Assembly: GCA_026419315.1 (NCBI GenBank)
Contig: JANZZQ010000013.1
Location: 1-16,484 of the forward strand
Origin: Armatimonadota bacterium
GTDB taxonomy: Bacteria > Armatimonadota > Fervidibacteria > Fervidibacterales > Fervidibacteraceae
Reading direction: 5' to 3'
DNA length: 16,484 nucleotides
Both the position numbers and the translations under genes were made by a program. The notes under the pieces were generated by a model. That model had not been told where the DNA came from. It was given only the letters and a program-made list of their open reading frames with translations, and did no database searches. This document shows positions 1 to 7,600 of this stretch, piece after piece; within the stretch, counting starts at the first letter, position 1; every line of letters starts with the position of its first letter.

Positions 1-34
1 GTCTCGTGGGCTCGGAGATGTGTATAAGAGACAG
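1..34 (+). other. Illumina Nextera transposase adapter (assembly artefact)
   Basis: The first 34 bases match the Nextera read-2 transposase adapter. They end in the mosaic-end sequence AGATGTGTATAAGAGACAG at 16-34. This is library-construction sequence, not genome. The reading frame of the adjacent minus-strand nuclease gene is coherent down to position 35 and has no biological meaning beyond it. The contig therefore ends here because a sequencing fragment ended, and the residues translated from 1-34 must be removed from any protein model. Confidence 0.97.
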
Positions 35-1111
35 CATCTCAATCAAAGCGACACGGTCTGCTCTCTTTTCAAGAATTTCCCGCAACTTGCTCAAATTGAT
101 TTGGTCTCTTTGAGCCTCTTTGACAAGGATGTGAACTCGCACGACAGCGCCGTCTATTTGCGGGTTGGCGTTGAGCAGTTCAATTGCTGTTTGAGATGGG
201 TTGACTGAATTGCGGACATCCAATTTGATGGTGAGGAATAGACGAGTTGGTGTTTGAACGAATCGCCAATTCGCTTCCCATCGCCCTTCCCTTGTCCTCT
301 CCAAATCCACGATAACGAAACCTTTCGGTTGCTTCTCTTCGCCAAAATTCAACCTCCCCAAACTGCCAGCATAGACAATTGGCGGTGAGAAATCATCAAT
401 TGCTTGATGCCGGTGGATATGCCCGAGACCGACATAAGCGAACCGTCGGTGTCTCAAAACGCTCGGTGGGACAATGGGTTCTGCAGACGAAGTCAAAATT
501 CGCTCCGAGCCTGAAAACTCCGCCCCTTGAACCCATATGTGGCCGACCAAAATTGCGGGTGAATCGGATTGATTGCTTTTTTGGAGCAGGCTTTCAAGCC
601 CCTCTTGCACCCTCCTCCCCATCAACTGTTGAACCTTATCTTCGTCAAGTGCCCTCTCTTCCTCAAAGGAGATGAGAGAACGGCGGGGCAAATACGGGAG
701 GCAAAAAACTTGCAGTTCACCTTTTCGTGTCGGCAGTGAAATCACCTTTGGTTGGCGGGTGAACACGACACCCGGGATTTTCACCACACTGAAAATGTCA
801 AGGGCAGAAGCCTCATCTTTGGCTGGCGGTAAATCGTGGTTGCCCGCTAAAATCAAAACTGCTATGTTTCGTTCAGATAAGGAGATGATGCGTTTTATGA
901 ACTCTCTTTGCGGGAGCGGGTCGGGTCGCCACGAGTGGTAAGCGTCTCCAGTGAACAGAACGGCATCCACATCTTCATTAACCGCCGTCTCAACCACGAA
1001 ATCCAGACAGCGCAGTAAGTCTTTGAGTTGGGTGTGCATTCCTGTTTCCGGGTCTTTCCTTCCGTGAGTCTCCGCCCCAAGATGAGTGTCGGAAAAGTGC
1101 AAAATTCTCAT
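35..1111 (-). CDS. sbcD: DNA repair exonuclease SbcD/Mre11-type metallophosphoesterase, C-terminally truncated at contig end
   Basis: This is the nuclease subunit of an SbcCD (Mre11-Rad50-like) complex, which cleaves hairpins and processes double-strand ends with Mn2+. Reading the minus strand from ATG at 1111 gives 359 open codons down to base 35, where adapter sequence begins. The calcineurin-like phosphoesterase motifs are all present in order: FSDTH (D8, H10), FTGDAYH (D56, H59), AGNHD (N91, H92), VGH (H191) and GHIH (H231, H233). The part after about residue 240 would be the SbcD capping domain. Typical family members have about 380-420 residues, so perhaps 20-60 C-terminal residues are missing. 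The start is supported by AAAGGAG upstream on the minus strand. It is divergent from secE, and an sbcC ATPase gene would be expected beyond the missing end. The family call is strong; assignment to SbcD rather than another Mre11-like exonuclease is likely but not certain. Confidence 0.9.
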
Positions 1112-1422
1112 CGCTATCACTGCTCCTTTCTTTCCCTTGAGCCACCTGCCATGATTTTTGGCAGTCAGTCGCGTATTTACGGATTGTAACAGTACTGCTA
1201 TCATATTAGCGCACAAAGGAGAACTTGAGAGAGGTTTTGCGAAGGGGACAAACCGCCACAATCGTTCGGTCCAGTTGTCTGACCGTAATGCGATCGGGTT
1301 GATTTCACTGCGGGACTGAGTTATAATAAAAACCGCCCTTGTGAGCGGATGGGAGCCGTGAGCATTTAGCCTTTCATTAAGCGACGAGGGGCGAAAGACA
1401 AGTTTTTGCCTTTATATGGAAG
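1112..1422. other. Divergent intergenic region sbcD / secE
   Basis: This 311-nt region has no convincing gene or tRNA; rpmG and tRNA-Trp, often found before secE, are absent. On the minus strand the sbcD leader contains the inverted repeat CTGCCA/TGGCAG (1146-1151 and 1159-1164, 7-nt loop). Further upstream are weak -10-like boxes, an extended TGtTACAAT (complement of 1183-1191) and TATGAT, neither with a good -35. On the plus strand the secE promoter lies at 1299-1327. Its transcript would begin near 1334 and immediately contain the short inverted repeat CCGC/GCGG (1333-1336 and 1345-1348). Confidence 0.6.
1299..1327 (+). promoter_or_regulatory. Sigma70-type promoter for secE-nusG
   Basis: TTGATT at 1299-1304 and a perfect TATAAT at 1322-1327 are separated by exactly 17 bases. 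The predicted transcription start is near 1334, giving a leader of about 89 nt before secE. Spacing and boxes match the housekeeping consensus closely, and the location upstream of the transcription-translation cluster fits. It has not been shown experimentally. Confidence 0.75.
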
Positions 1423-1686
1423 GTGAGGCAATTGCTGCGAACGAAACCGACTTTGCCGGAAACAAAAGCTCGCCGTAGGGCAATATTGAGTGGAGAGGGT
1501 AATTTGGTTGCTCGTATCCGGCAATTTTTGATGGAATGTTGGGCTGAGTTAAAATTGACCCAACGCCCAACGAAGCAAGAAGTGGTCAGTTACAGTATGG
1601 CAGTTTTGGTAATCATTTTAGCAGCCGCCGCCTACTTAGCAGTGCTGGACTTCATATTTGCGAGAATTTTTGCGGTTTTCCGTTAG
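1423..1686 (+). CDS. secE: Preprotein translocase subunit SecE
   Basis: SecE is the small essential membrane subunit that clamps SecY in the Sec translocon. This is the single-helix short form (87 codons from the chosen GTG). It has a basic N-terminus of about 30 residues, an amphipathic cytoplasmic helix (FLMECWAELK, 35-44), then the PTKQEV hinge (49-54) and one transmembrane helix at about 58-80. The usual ELKKVTWPT signature reads ELKLTQRPT, so its tryptophan is missing, though W40 lies just before. The start is uncertain. GTG 1423 is very close to GGAAGG, and a later in-frame start is possible because only the part after residue 30 is conserved. The position immediately before nusG, with its TAG stop overlapping the nusG AGGAGG, supports the call. 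Confidence 0.9.
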   Translation: MRQLLRTKPTLPETKARRRAILSGEGNLVARIRQFLMECWAELKLTQRPTKQEVVSYSMAVLVIILAAAAYLAVLDFIFARIFAVFR

Positions 1687-1698
1687 GAGGCGCCTCAA

Positions 1699-2268
1699 AT
1701 GACCCAGCTTCAGCAAACGACGATACGAAAACGTTGGTATGCTGTTCACGTTATAACTGGGCAAGAGGAAAAAGTCAAACAACTTTTGGAACGAAGGGCA
1801 AAGGCATTGGGTTTGGAAGAGAAGCTGGGGCGTATTGTGATACCGAAGGAGCGCGACATCCAAGGGCGCCGGGCTGGTCTGATTGAGCGACGAATCTTTC
1901 CCGGCTACATCTTGGTTGAGATGGTTTTGGACGAAGAGACTTGGCATTTGGTAAGGCGAACGCCTGGGGTAACGGGCTTTGTTGGAGTTCAAGAGGGTAA
2001 GGTTGATAAAAGCGGCGTCCCTCTAATCCAACCTTTGCGCGACCACGAAGTTGACAGCATCTTGAGGATGATGGGTGAAGAAATGGTTCGCCCTCGCCCC
2101 ATTTGGCACAAAGGGGAAATGGTGCGAATCAAGTCCGGACCTTTTGTCGACACTGTTGGTCGTATTGAAGAAGTAAACTCGCAGCGACAAACTCTGGTCG
2201 TCATGGTGAACTTGCTCGGGAGAGAAACACCTGTGGAAGTTGATTTCTCCCAAGTTGAACGAGTGTGA
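1699..2268 (+). CDS. nusG: Transcription termination/antitermination factor NusG
   Basis: NusG binds the beta' clamp helices across the RNA polymerase cleft, modulates pausing, and can link to Rho or ribosomal S10. The protein has 189 residues, typical of the family. The NGN domain starts at RWYAVHVITGQEEKV (12-26), includes the RRIFPGYILVEM core (64-75, FPGY at 67-70) and runs to about 120. The C-terminal KOW domain begins near KGEMVRIKSGPF (138-149) and ends with the ETPVEVDF strand. The ATG lies 8 nt after a perfect AGGAGG (1685-1690) that overlaps the secE stop codon, so the two genes are almost certainly co-transcribed and perhaps translationally coupled. Confidence 0.98.
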   Translation: MTQLQQTTIRKRWYAVHVITGQEEKVKQLLERRAKALGLEEKLGRIVIPKERDIQGRRAGLIERRIFPGYILVEMVLDEETWHLVRRTPGVTGFVGVQEGKVDKSGVPLIQPLRDHEVDSILRMMGEEMVRPRPIWHKGEMVRIKSGPFVDTVGRIEEVNSQRQTLVVMVNLLGRETPVEVDFSQVERV

Positions 2269-2276
2269 ACGGACAC

Positions 2277-2305
2277 TTGCTTTTGTTGCACTCTTTTGCT
2301 AAAAT
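2277..2305 (+). promoter_or_regulatory. Probable promoter for the rplK operon
   Basis: TTGCTT (2277-2282) is followed after 17 bases by TAAAAT (2300-2305). A TG at 2297-2298 makes it an extended -10 (TGcTAAAAT). It lies in the only sizeable gap between nusG and rplK, where many bacteria have a separate L11-operon promoter. Transcription would start near 2312, leaving a leader of about 30 nt. No clear L1-binding autoregulatory fold is visible in that short leader. Confidence 0.5.
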
Positions 2306-2342
2306 AACTTCTTCGGCTTTTTGGTAGCAGGAGGGTTGTCTT

Positions 2343-2768
2343 GTGGCAAAGAAAGTTGTAGCGACAGTGAGACTGAATTTACCTGCCGGTAAGGCGGCAG
2401 CCGGTCCACCAGTCGGTCCGACTTTGGCGCCCTACGGCATTAACTTGATGGAGTTCGTCAAGGCTTACAATGAGGCGACCCGAGAAATGATTGGCACGGT
2501 TGTGCCGGTTGATGTTACCATTTACTCCGATAGGTCTTTCACTTTCGTCCTCAGGCGTCCTCCTGTCTCCGAGCTTTTAAAGAAAGCGGCTGGGATAGAT
2601 AAAGGGTCGCCTGCACCTAACAAAATCAAAGTCGGTAAGGTGACAAGAGAACAAATCCGGGAGATCGCCTTAATGAAGATGCCCGACTTGAACACCGACG
2701 ACATTGAGGCTGCAATGAGGATTGTTGAAGGCACTGCCCGCAACATGGGCATTGAAATCGTCCCGTGA
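2343..2768 (+). CDS. rplK: 50S ribosomal protein L11
   Basis: L11 binds the 1070 loop of 23S rRNA at the base of the GTPase-associated centre and is needed for RelA-type stringent signalling. The length is 141 residues, exactly typical. It shows the N-terminal GPPVGPTL loop with the prolines that thiostrepton contacts, then DRSFTFVLRRPP. The C-terminal RNA-binding domain follows (KKAAGIDKGS, VTREQIREIALMKMPDLN, EAAMRIVEGTARNMGI). The start is GTG, 7 nt after AGGAGGG (2329-2335). One oddity is that the usual LGQxGVN segment after PPVGP reads LAPYGIN. It is the first gene of the L11-L1-L10-L12 group. Confidence 0.98.
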   Translation: MAKKVVATVRLNLPAGKAAAGPPVGPTLAPYGINLMEFVKAYNEATREMIGTVVPVDVTIYSDRSFTFVLRRPPVSELLKKAAGIDKGSPAPNKIKVGKVTREQIREIALMKMPDLNTDDIEAAMRIVEGTARNMGIEIVP

Positions 2769-2837
2769 GAAGGAGTGTAACTCCCATTTGCAGAACCGCT
2801 TTTCACTCCCAAAATGTCAAACCTTGGAGGGAGAAAC

Positions 2838-3536
2838 ATGGCGAAGCGAGGTAAGCGTTATCGGCAATTGTTGGAAATTTACGACAAGCAGCAGGTTTAT
2901 TCTGTGCCGGAGGCTATTGATTTAGTCAAGAAGTTGGCTACTGCCAAGTTTGATGAAAGCGTTGACGTGGCAATTGTCTTGGGAATTGATCCGAGAAAGA
3001 GCGACCAGAGGGTTAGGGGTGTTGTCCAACTACCTTATGGGACAGGGAAGCAACCGGTTGTCGCCGTTGTAGCGAAAGGTGAGAAGGTTCGGGAAGCCGA
3101 AGAGGCTGGTGCCGACTATGTCGGTGCTGAGGATTTGATTGACCGAATTGACAAAGGTTGGAAGGATTTCGATTACCTGATCGCTACCCCTGACATGATG
3201 AGGTTGATTTCAAGGCTCGGTCGCAAACTTGGTCCGTTGATGCCCAGCCCTCGTAACGGAACCGTGACCAACGAGATTGGGGAAGTTGTTCGGCAGTTGA
3301 AGTCGGGTCGACTTGATTTTCGGACAGACCCACAAGGCGTTGTTCATGCAGTTATTGGGAAGGTTTCTTTCCCTGCCGAACACCTCTTGGAGAACTTCAA
3401 AGCCTTGCTTGATGCCCTTTTGAAAGCACGCCCTGCAACTCAGAGGGGGCAGTATATCAAGAGCATTTCAATTTCGCCCACTATGGGACCCAGCGTTAAA
3501 GTTGATGTTCAAAAGGCGTTGCAGTTAGTGCGTTAG
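2838..3536 (+). CDS. rplA: 50S ribosomal protein L1
   Basis: L1 forms the mobile stalk that guides E-site tRNA out of the ribosome, and in many bacteria it represses its own L11-L1 mRNA. The protein has 232 residues from the ATG at 2838. That start has GGAGGG immediately upstream (2827-2832) and gives the family's MAKRGKRY N-terminus, so the ATG at 2814 is not preferred. Visible family features are VDVAIVLGIDPRKSDQ, the domain II segment VAVVAKGEKVREAEEAGADYVG, and the L1 signature region GRKLGPLMPSPRNGTV. The gap after rplK contains the small inverted repeat GGAGT-gta-ACTCC (2772-2784), of unknown role. Confidence 0.97.
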   Translation: MAKRGKRYRQLLEIYDKQQVYSVPEAIDLVKKLATAKFDESVDVAIVLGIDPRKSDQRVRGVVQLPYGTGKQPVVAVVAKGEKVREAEEAGADYVGAEDLIDRIDKGWKDFDYLIATPDMMRLISRLGRKLGPLMPSPRNGTVTNEIGEVVRQLKSGRLDFRTDPQGVVHAVIGKVSFPAEHLLENFKALLDALLKARPATQRGQYIKSISISPTMGPSVKVDVQKALQLVR

Positions 3537-3551
3537 AGGAGGAAGGGAATC

Positions 3552-4493
3552 ATGCCGAAACCTGAGAAAATCAAGCTGGTCAACGAGTTCGTTGACAAAC
3601 TTCAAAGGTCAAAAGGGTTTGTCGTGACCACTTACATGGGTTTAGATGCCGGTCAAATGACAACTTTGCGACGCCGTATAAAACAGGAGGGGGCGGAGTT
3701 AAAGGTTATAAAGAACACCCTATTTGCCCGAGCACTGCAACAAGTTGGATACAACGGTGAGTTAGTGAAACGATTGCGGGGTCCATTAGCTGTTGTCTTC
3801 GGTTACGATGATCCGGTTACGGCGCCGAAGGTAATTCACAATTTGCGGAAGGAATACGAAGTTTTGTCCTTCCTTTGGGGAGTCATTGAAGGCCAACTTT
3901 ACGAAGCAAAGCAGTTGGAAACACTTGCCACTTTGCCGTCTCGTGAAGAGCTTTTGGCTCAAGTTGCCGGCTACCTTCTCGCCCCAGTTTACAATTTCGT
4001 GGGGCTGATCAACGCCGTTCTATGGGAATTCGCTGCAATCCTTGAAGCCGTCATAGAAAAACAAGGCGGAATAGTTGAACAAGGAGGGTCTCAAATGGCA
4101 GCAACAACTAAGGTGCAGGAATTGTTTGAAGCCCTCAAGGGCTTGACACTTCTTGAACTTAAACAACTGGCGGACATGTTCAAGGAAGAATTCGGTGTGA
4201 CTGCGGCAGCGCCTGTCGCTGTTGCTGCTGTCCCGGCTGCTGCTCCAACTGCTGAAGCTGCCGCGCCAGTGGAGGAAAAGACCGAATTCAAGGTCATCTT
4301 GAAAGCTGCTGGTGACCAGAAGCTGCAAGTTATCAAGGCTGTTCGTGAAGTGGTGCCTGGTTTGGGACTGAAGGAAGCCAAGGATTTGGTTGAGGGTGCT
4401 CCTTCAGTTCTCAAGGAGGGAGTGAGCAAGGAAGAGGCTCAAAAGATCAAGGAGAAGCTTGAAGCGGTTGGGGCTACTGTGGAGATTGAGTGA
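3552..4493 (+). CDS. rplJ: 50S ribosomal protein L10 in a continuous frame with L7/L12 (313 codons)
   Basis: L10 anchors the L12 stalk to 23S rRNA beside L11. Residues 1-181 form a complete L10: the RNA-binding start VNEFVDKLQRSKGFVVTTYMG, TLRRRIKQEGAELKVIKNTL, GPLAVVFGYDDP, and the long C-terminal helix that docks L12 dimers at about 141-170. No stop codon follows. The frame runs through GGIVEQGGSQ straight into the ATG of L7/L12 (residue 182) and ends at 4493. A full-length translation would therefore be an L10-L12 fusion. The SD of rplL is read as part of the linker codons. The initiation site is strong (AGGAGG at 3537-3542 plus ATG 3552), 15 nt after rplA. Either a genuine fusion or loss of the rplJ stop by a base error is possible. 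The L10 identity itself is secure. Confidence 0.93.
   Translation: MPKPEKIKLVNEFVDKLQRSKGFVVTTYMGLDAGQMTTLRRRIKQEGAELKVIKNTLFARALQQVGYNGELVKRLRGPLAVVFGYDDPVTAPKVIHNLRKEYEVLSFLWGVIEGQLYEAKQLETLATLPSREELLAQVAGYLLAPVYNFVGLINAVLWEFAAILEAVIEKQGGIVEQGGSQMAATTKVQELFEALKGLTLLELKQLADMFKEEFGVTAAAPVAVAAVPAAAPTAEAAAPVEEKTEFKVILKAAGDQKLQVIKAVREVVPGLGLKEAKDLVEGAPSVLKEGVSKEEAQKIKEKLEAVGATVEIE
4081..4097 (+). promoter_or_regulatory. Internal ribosome binding site and ATG for rplL inside the L10 frame
   Basis: AAGGAGGG (4081-4088) lies 6 nt before ATG at 4095, a near-ideal initiation site. It shows that L12 can be made independently even though the upstream L10 frame is open through it. Independent initiation is expected because L12 is needed in several copies per L10. 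Confidence 0.85.
4095..4493 (+). CDS. rplL: 50S ribosomal protein L7/L12
   Basis: L7/L12 is the multi-copy stalk protein that recruits and activates translational GTPases. From the internal ATG it has 132 residues, a normal length. The N-terminal dimerisation and L10-binding domain (KVQELFEALKGLTLLELKQL) is followed by an Ala/Pro/Val hinge at about 37-62. The C-terminal factor-binding domain follows (EFKVILKAAGDQKLQVIKAVREV, GLGLKEAKDLVEGAP, KLEAVGATVEIE). Its frame is the same as that of the preceding L10, with no intervening stop. Confidence 0.97.
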   Translation: MAATTKVQELFEALKGLTLLELKQLADMFKEEFGVTAAAPVAVAAVPAAAPTAEAAAPVEEKTEFKVILKAAGDQKLQVIKAVREVVPGLGLKEAKDLVEGAPSVLKEGVSKEEAQKIKEKLEAVGATVEIE

Positions 4494-4521
4494 GATGGGC
4501 TTGCAAACAAGTGCGATTTAG

Positions 4522-4542
4522 GGCGGGGTTAAAAACCCCGCC
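4522..4542 (+). terminator. Intercistronic hairpin between rplL and rpoB (attenuator-like, no U-tract)
   Basis: GGCGGGGTT (4522-4530), loop AAA, AACCCCGCC (4534-4542) is a perfect 9-bp, GC-rich stem lying 29 nt after the rplL stop. It is followed by GACCGATTG, not a run of T, so it should not terminate efficiently by itself. In E. coli the same gap holds a partial terminator and an RNase III processing site that lower rpoBC expression relative to L12. A similar role is inferred here. Confidence 0.6.
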
Positions 4543-4620
4543 GACCGATTGATTGGTGCGGTGCAGAGCCGTGCCTTATCAGTTGCAAAACGTGCAACGC
4601 ACAAGGAGGCGTCCAGGAAC

Positions 4621-7600
4621 ATGATGACAACAGCGGCGCGCCACCAGGCACCGCCGAGCAAGTTTGTCCGCCGACTTCAAGAGAGGTTGGCGCACTACCA
4701 AAAAGTGCTTCCTCCCATTGAACCGCCTCACTTCCTTGAAGTCCAACGCCAATCCTACGAGTGGTTCTTGAAAGAAGGTTTGAAGGAACTCTTGCGCGCT
4801 TTCTCACCGATTGAGGACTACACGGGAACATTAGTGCTTGAGTTTTTGGATTACGAACTCGAAATCCCTCAACCTCAACCAAACTGCACTCAATGTCGCC
4901 AAGGCGCTTGTCATCAGCACAAGTATTTCTCGCCCGACGCATGCAAAGAGAGAGGGCTCACTTACGAAGCTTCCCTTAGGGCCAAAGTTCGCCTCATTGA
5001 CAAAGAAGCTGGGGAGGTTAAGGAGTGGACGGATGTTTACTTAGGCGAACTTCCTTTGATGACTCCTCGAGGGACCTTCGTCGTCAATGGCACGGAAAGG
5101 GTTGTTGTCTCGCAGTTGAACAGGTCTTCCGGGGTTTACTTCTCCTCCCGCCTTCACGAGCTGACTGGACGCGAATTGTTCTTGGCCCAAATCGTCGCTC
5201 GCAATGGAAACTGGGTTGAGTTTGAGACGGTCGTTGAGACGAAACAAGAGGAGAGGGCAAAAGAGCGAGTGAGCATTCGGGTTCGCGTTGGTGGCTCAAA
5301 AGCGATGCCCGCAACTATGCTCCTTAAGGCCTTCAGCGCCCTCAAGGAAACTAGAGGAATCCCGCCAAATGTGATCAGGTTGCCCAAAACCAGCCGAAGG
5401 CTGATCGGTAAGAGATTAGCTGAACCCGTTATAGACCAAGAAACCGGCGAACTTTTGGCTCACGACAACACGGTTATAACATCGGAACTTTGGGAGCAGT
5501 GTCAAAAAGCTGCAATTGACAAAGTCGCAGTTTACGAGGACAAGTTGCCTTGTGGCACAACCGAGGACATAGTTCGGCTCTTCAGTGTCCCCCAAACTTT
5601 TTCCCAACCCATACAAATTTCCCCAGAAGAACTGGACGACCAAAGGTTCTGGTTGCTGGATGACCTTATTGACCCAAGAACAAAGCGAATTTTGGTTCGC
5701 GCGCCGACAAGAGTGACCTCGGAAGTTTTGGAACGGATCAACAGGTTGTTAGAATCGGGTTTGGCGGAAGTCACCCTTTACAGGTGCGACCCTTACATAA
5801 GCGATACCCTTGAAGTTGACCCCGCTCCAGACGAACGGACTGCGCTTTTGATGGTTCACCGAGTCCTTCGTCCATCCGAGCCTGCAACTTGGGAATCCGC
5901 CCGCGAATTGCTCTTTGGTCTTTTCCTCGATCCAAGAAGATACGACTTGGGCAAGGTGGGACGACACCTCCTCAACCGGAAACTTAGGTTCAAAGATTGG
6001 CTGGGGGCGGAACCTGATAGCGAAATAGTGACCCTCACCTTAGAGGACTTGATTGGAACTTTGCGGGCAATTATCCTTTTCCGCGAGAAGATCGAGAGCA
6101 TGGACGAGAAGATGGGACAGCCTTTCTGGGGGTTGTTTAATGCTGCCACAAACGGGAAAGAAACAGCCATACCTGAAATCCTCAAAAATCCCGACTGGCT
6201 CGGCTTACTTCAAGACGATGTTGACCATCTGAAGAACAAACGGCTGAGAAGCATCGGGGAGCTCCTTCAATCTCAACTTCGAGCTGCCTTATTGAGGATG
6301 GAGCGTGCTTTGAAGGAAAGGATGGCAACAATCCCGCGAGAGCAGATGTCGCCCCAGCAACTTCTCTCCATTAAACCTTTGCAAGCTGCTATTAAGTCCT
6401 TCTTCGCATCAGGTCAACTTTCTCAATTCCTTAGCCAGCACAACCCTTTGGACGAACTTGAGCACAAGAGGCGTATGACTGCGCTTGGTCCTGGCGGAAT
6501 CTCTCGCGAGAGCGCTAAGGGTATGTTGCAGTTGAGGGACGTTCATCCTAGCCACTACGGTCGCATCTGTCCGATCCAAACCCCCGAAGGCCCGAACATT
6601 GGTTTGATCTCAACCCTTGCAGCGTATGCAAGGGTTGATGAGTTTGGTTTCATTCGCACCCCTTACCGAGTTGTCAAGGATGGAGTGGTGACCGGGGAAA
6701 TTCACTGGCTGGCTCCTGACGAGGATGAAAGGTTCTTTATCGCACCTGCAGACACGCCCGTTGACGAGAGTGGAAGGATCATTCCCGAGCGTCTGATTGT
6801 CCGAGGACCTAAACCGGAAACCGGAGAACCCGGATACATGTGGGTGAGTCGCACTCAAGTTCATTACATGGATGCTTCGCCGCGACAATGTTTCTCCGTT
6901 GCGACGAACCTCATCCCATTCTTGGAGCACGATGATGCCAACCGCGCTTTGATGGGTTCAAACATGCAAAGACAAGCTGTGCCTTTGATTTACCCTGAGG
7001 CGCCATTAGTTAGAACCGGTTTGGAGGCGAAAGTCGCACGCGATTCGGGAGCTCTCCTCATTGCCGAGGAAGAGGGTGTCGTTGAGTATGTTGATGCATC
7101 CCGAATTGAAATCAGAACCCGCTCGGGCGAGAAGAAGATCTATGACCTAAGGACCTTCAAGAGGTCAAACCAGGGAACTTGCTGGCACCAGCGACCGCTG
7201 GTATCAAAGGGACAAAGGGTCAAGAAAGGCGATGTCCTCGCCGATGGCCCAGCAACCAAAGATGGCGTGTTGGCTTTGGGGCGCAACTTGCTCGTTGCTT
7301 TCATGGTTTGGGAAGGATACAACTACGAGGACGCTATTGTCATTAGCGAGAGACTTGTCAAAGAAGACATCCTGAGCAGCATCCACATTGAAAGCTACGA
7401 GACAACCGCGCGAGACACGAAACTCGGTCCTGAGGAAATAACCCGAGATGTCCCTAACGTTGCGGAGGAAAGATTGAAGTTCCTCGACGAAAACGGGATC
7501 ATTGTCGTTGGGGCGGAGGTTAAGGCGGAGGACATTTTGGTTGGGAAAGCGGTTCCAAAGGCTGCGTCGGAGTTGTCGCCGGAGGATAGGTTGATGGTCG

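Noticed and set aside
379..941. Plus-strand ORFs in the left 1.1 kb
   Set aside because: They are shadows of the minus-strand sbcD frame, which carries all the metallophosphoesterase motifs.
1326..1348. Third copy of the AATAAAA...GCCC palindrome
   Set aside because: It shares AATAAAA and a CCGCCC/GCGG hairpin but lacks the AATT arms and overlaps the promoter, so the similarity is probably chance.
1334..1422. tRNA or rpmG gene ahead of secE
   Set aside because: No cloverleaf or TTCGA-type T-loop is visible, and no small ORF with L33 cysteines is present in the leader.
2814..2837. ATG 2814 as the rplA start
   Set aside because: It would place the GGAGGG ribosome binding site inside the gene and add residues before the conserved MAKRGKRY start.
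4549..4620. Upstream TTG start extending rpoB by 24 residues
   Set aside because: There is no Shine-Dalgarno before TTG 4549 and it begins just past the rplL-rpoB hairpin. ATG 4621 follows AAGGAGG and gives a normal beta N-terminus.
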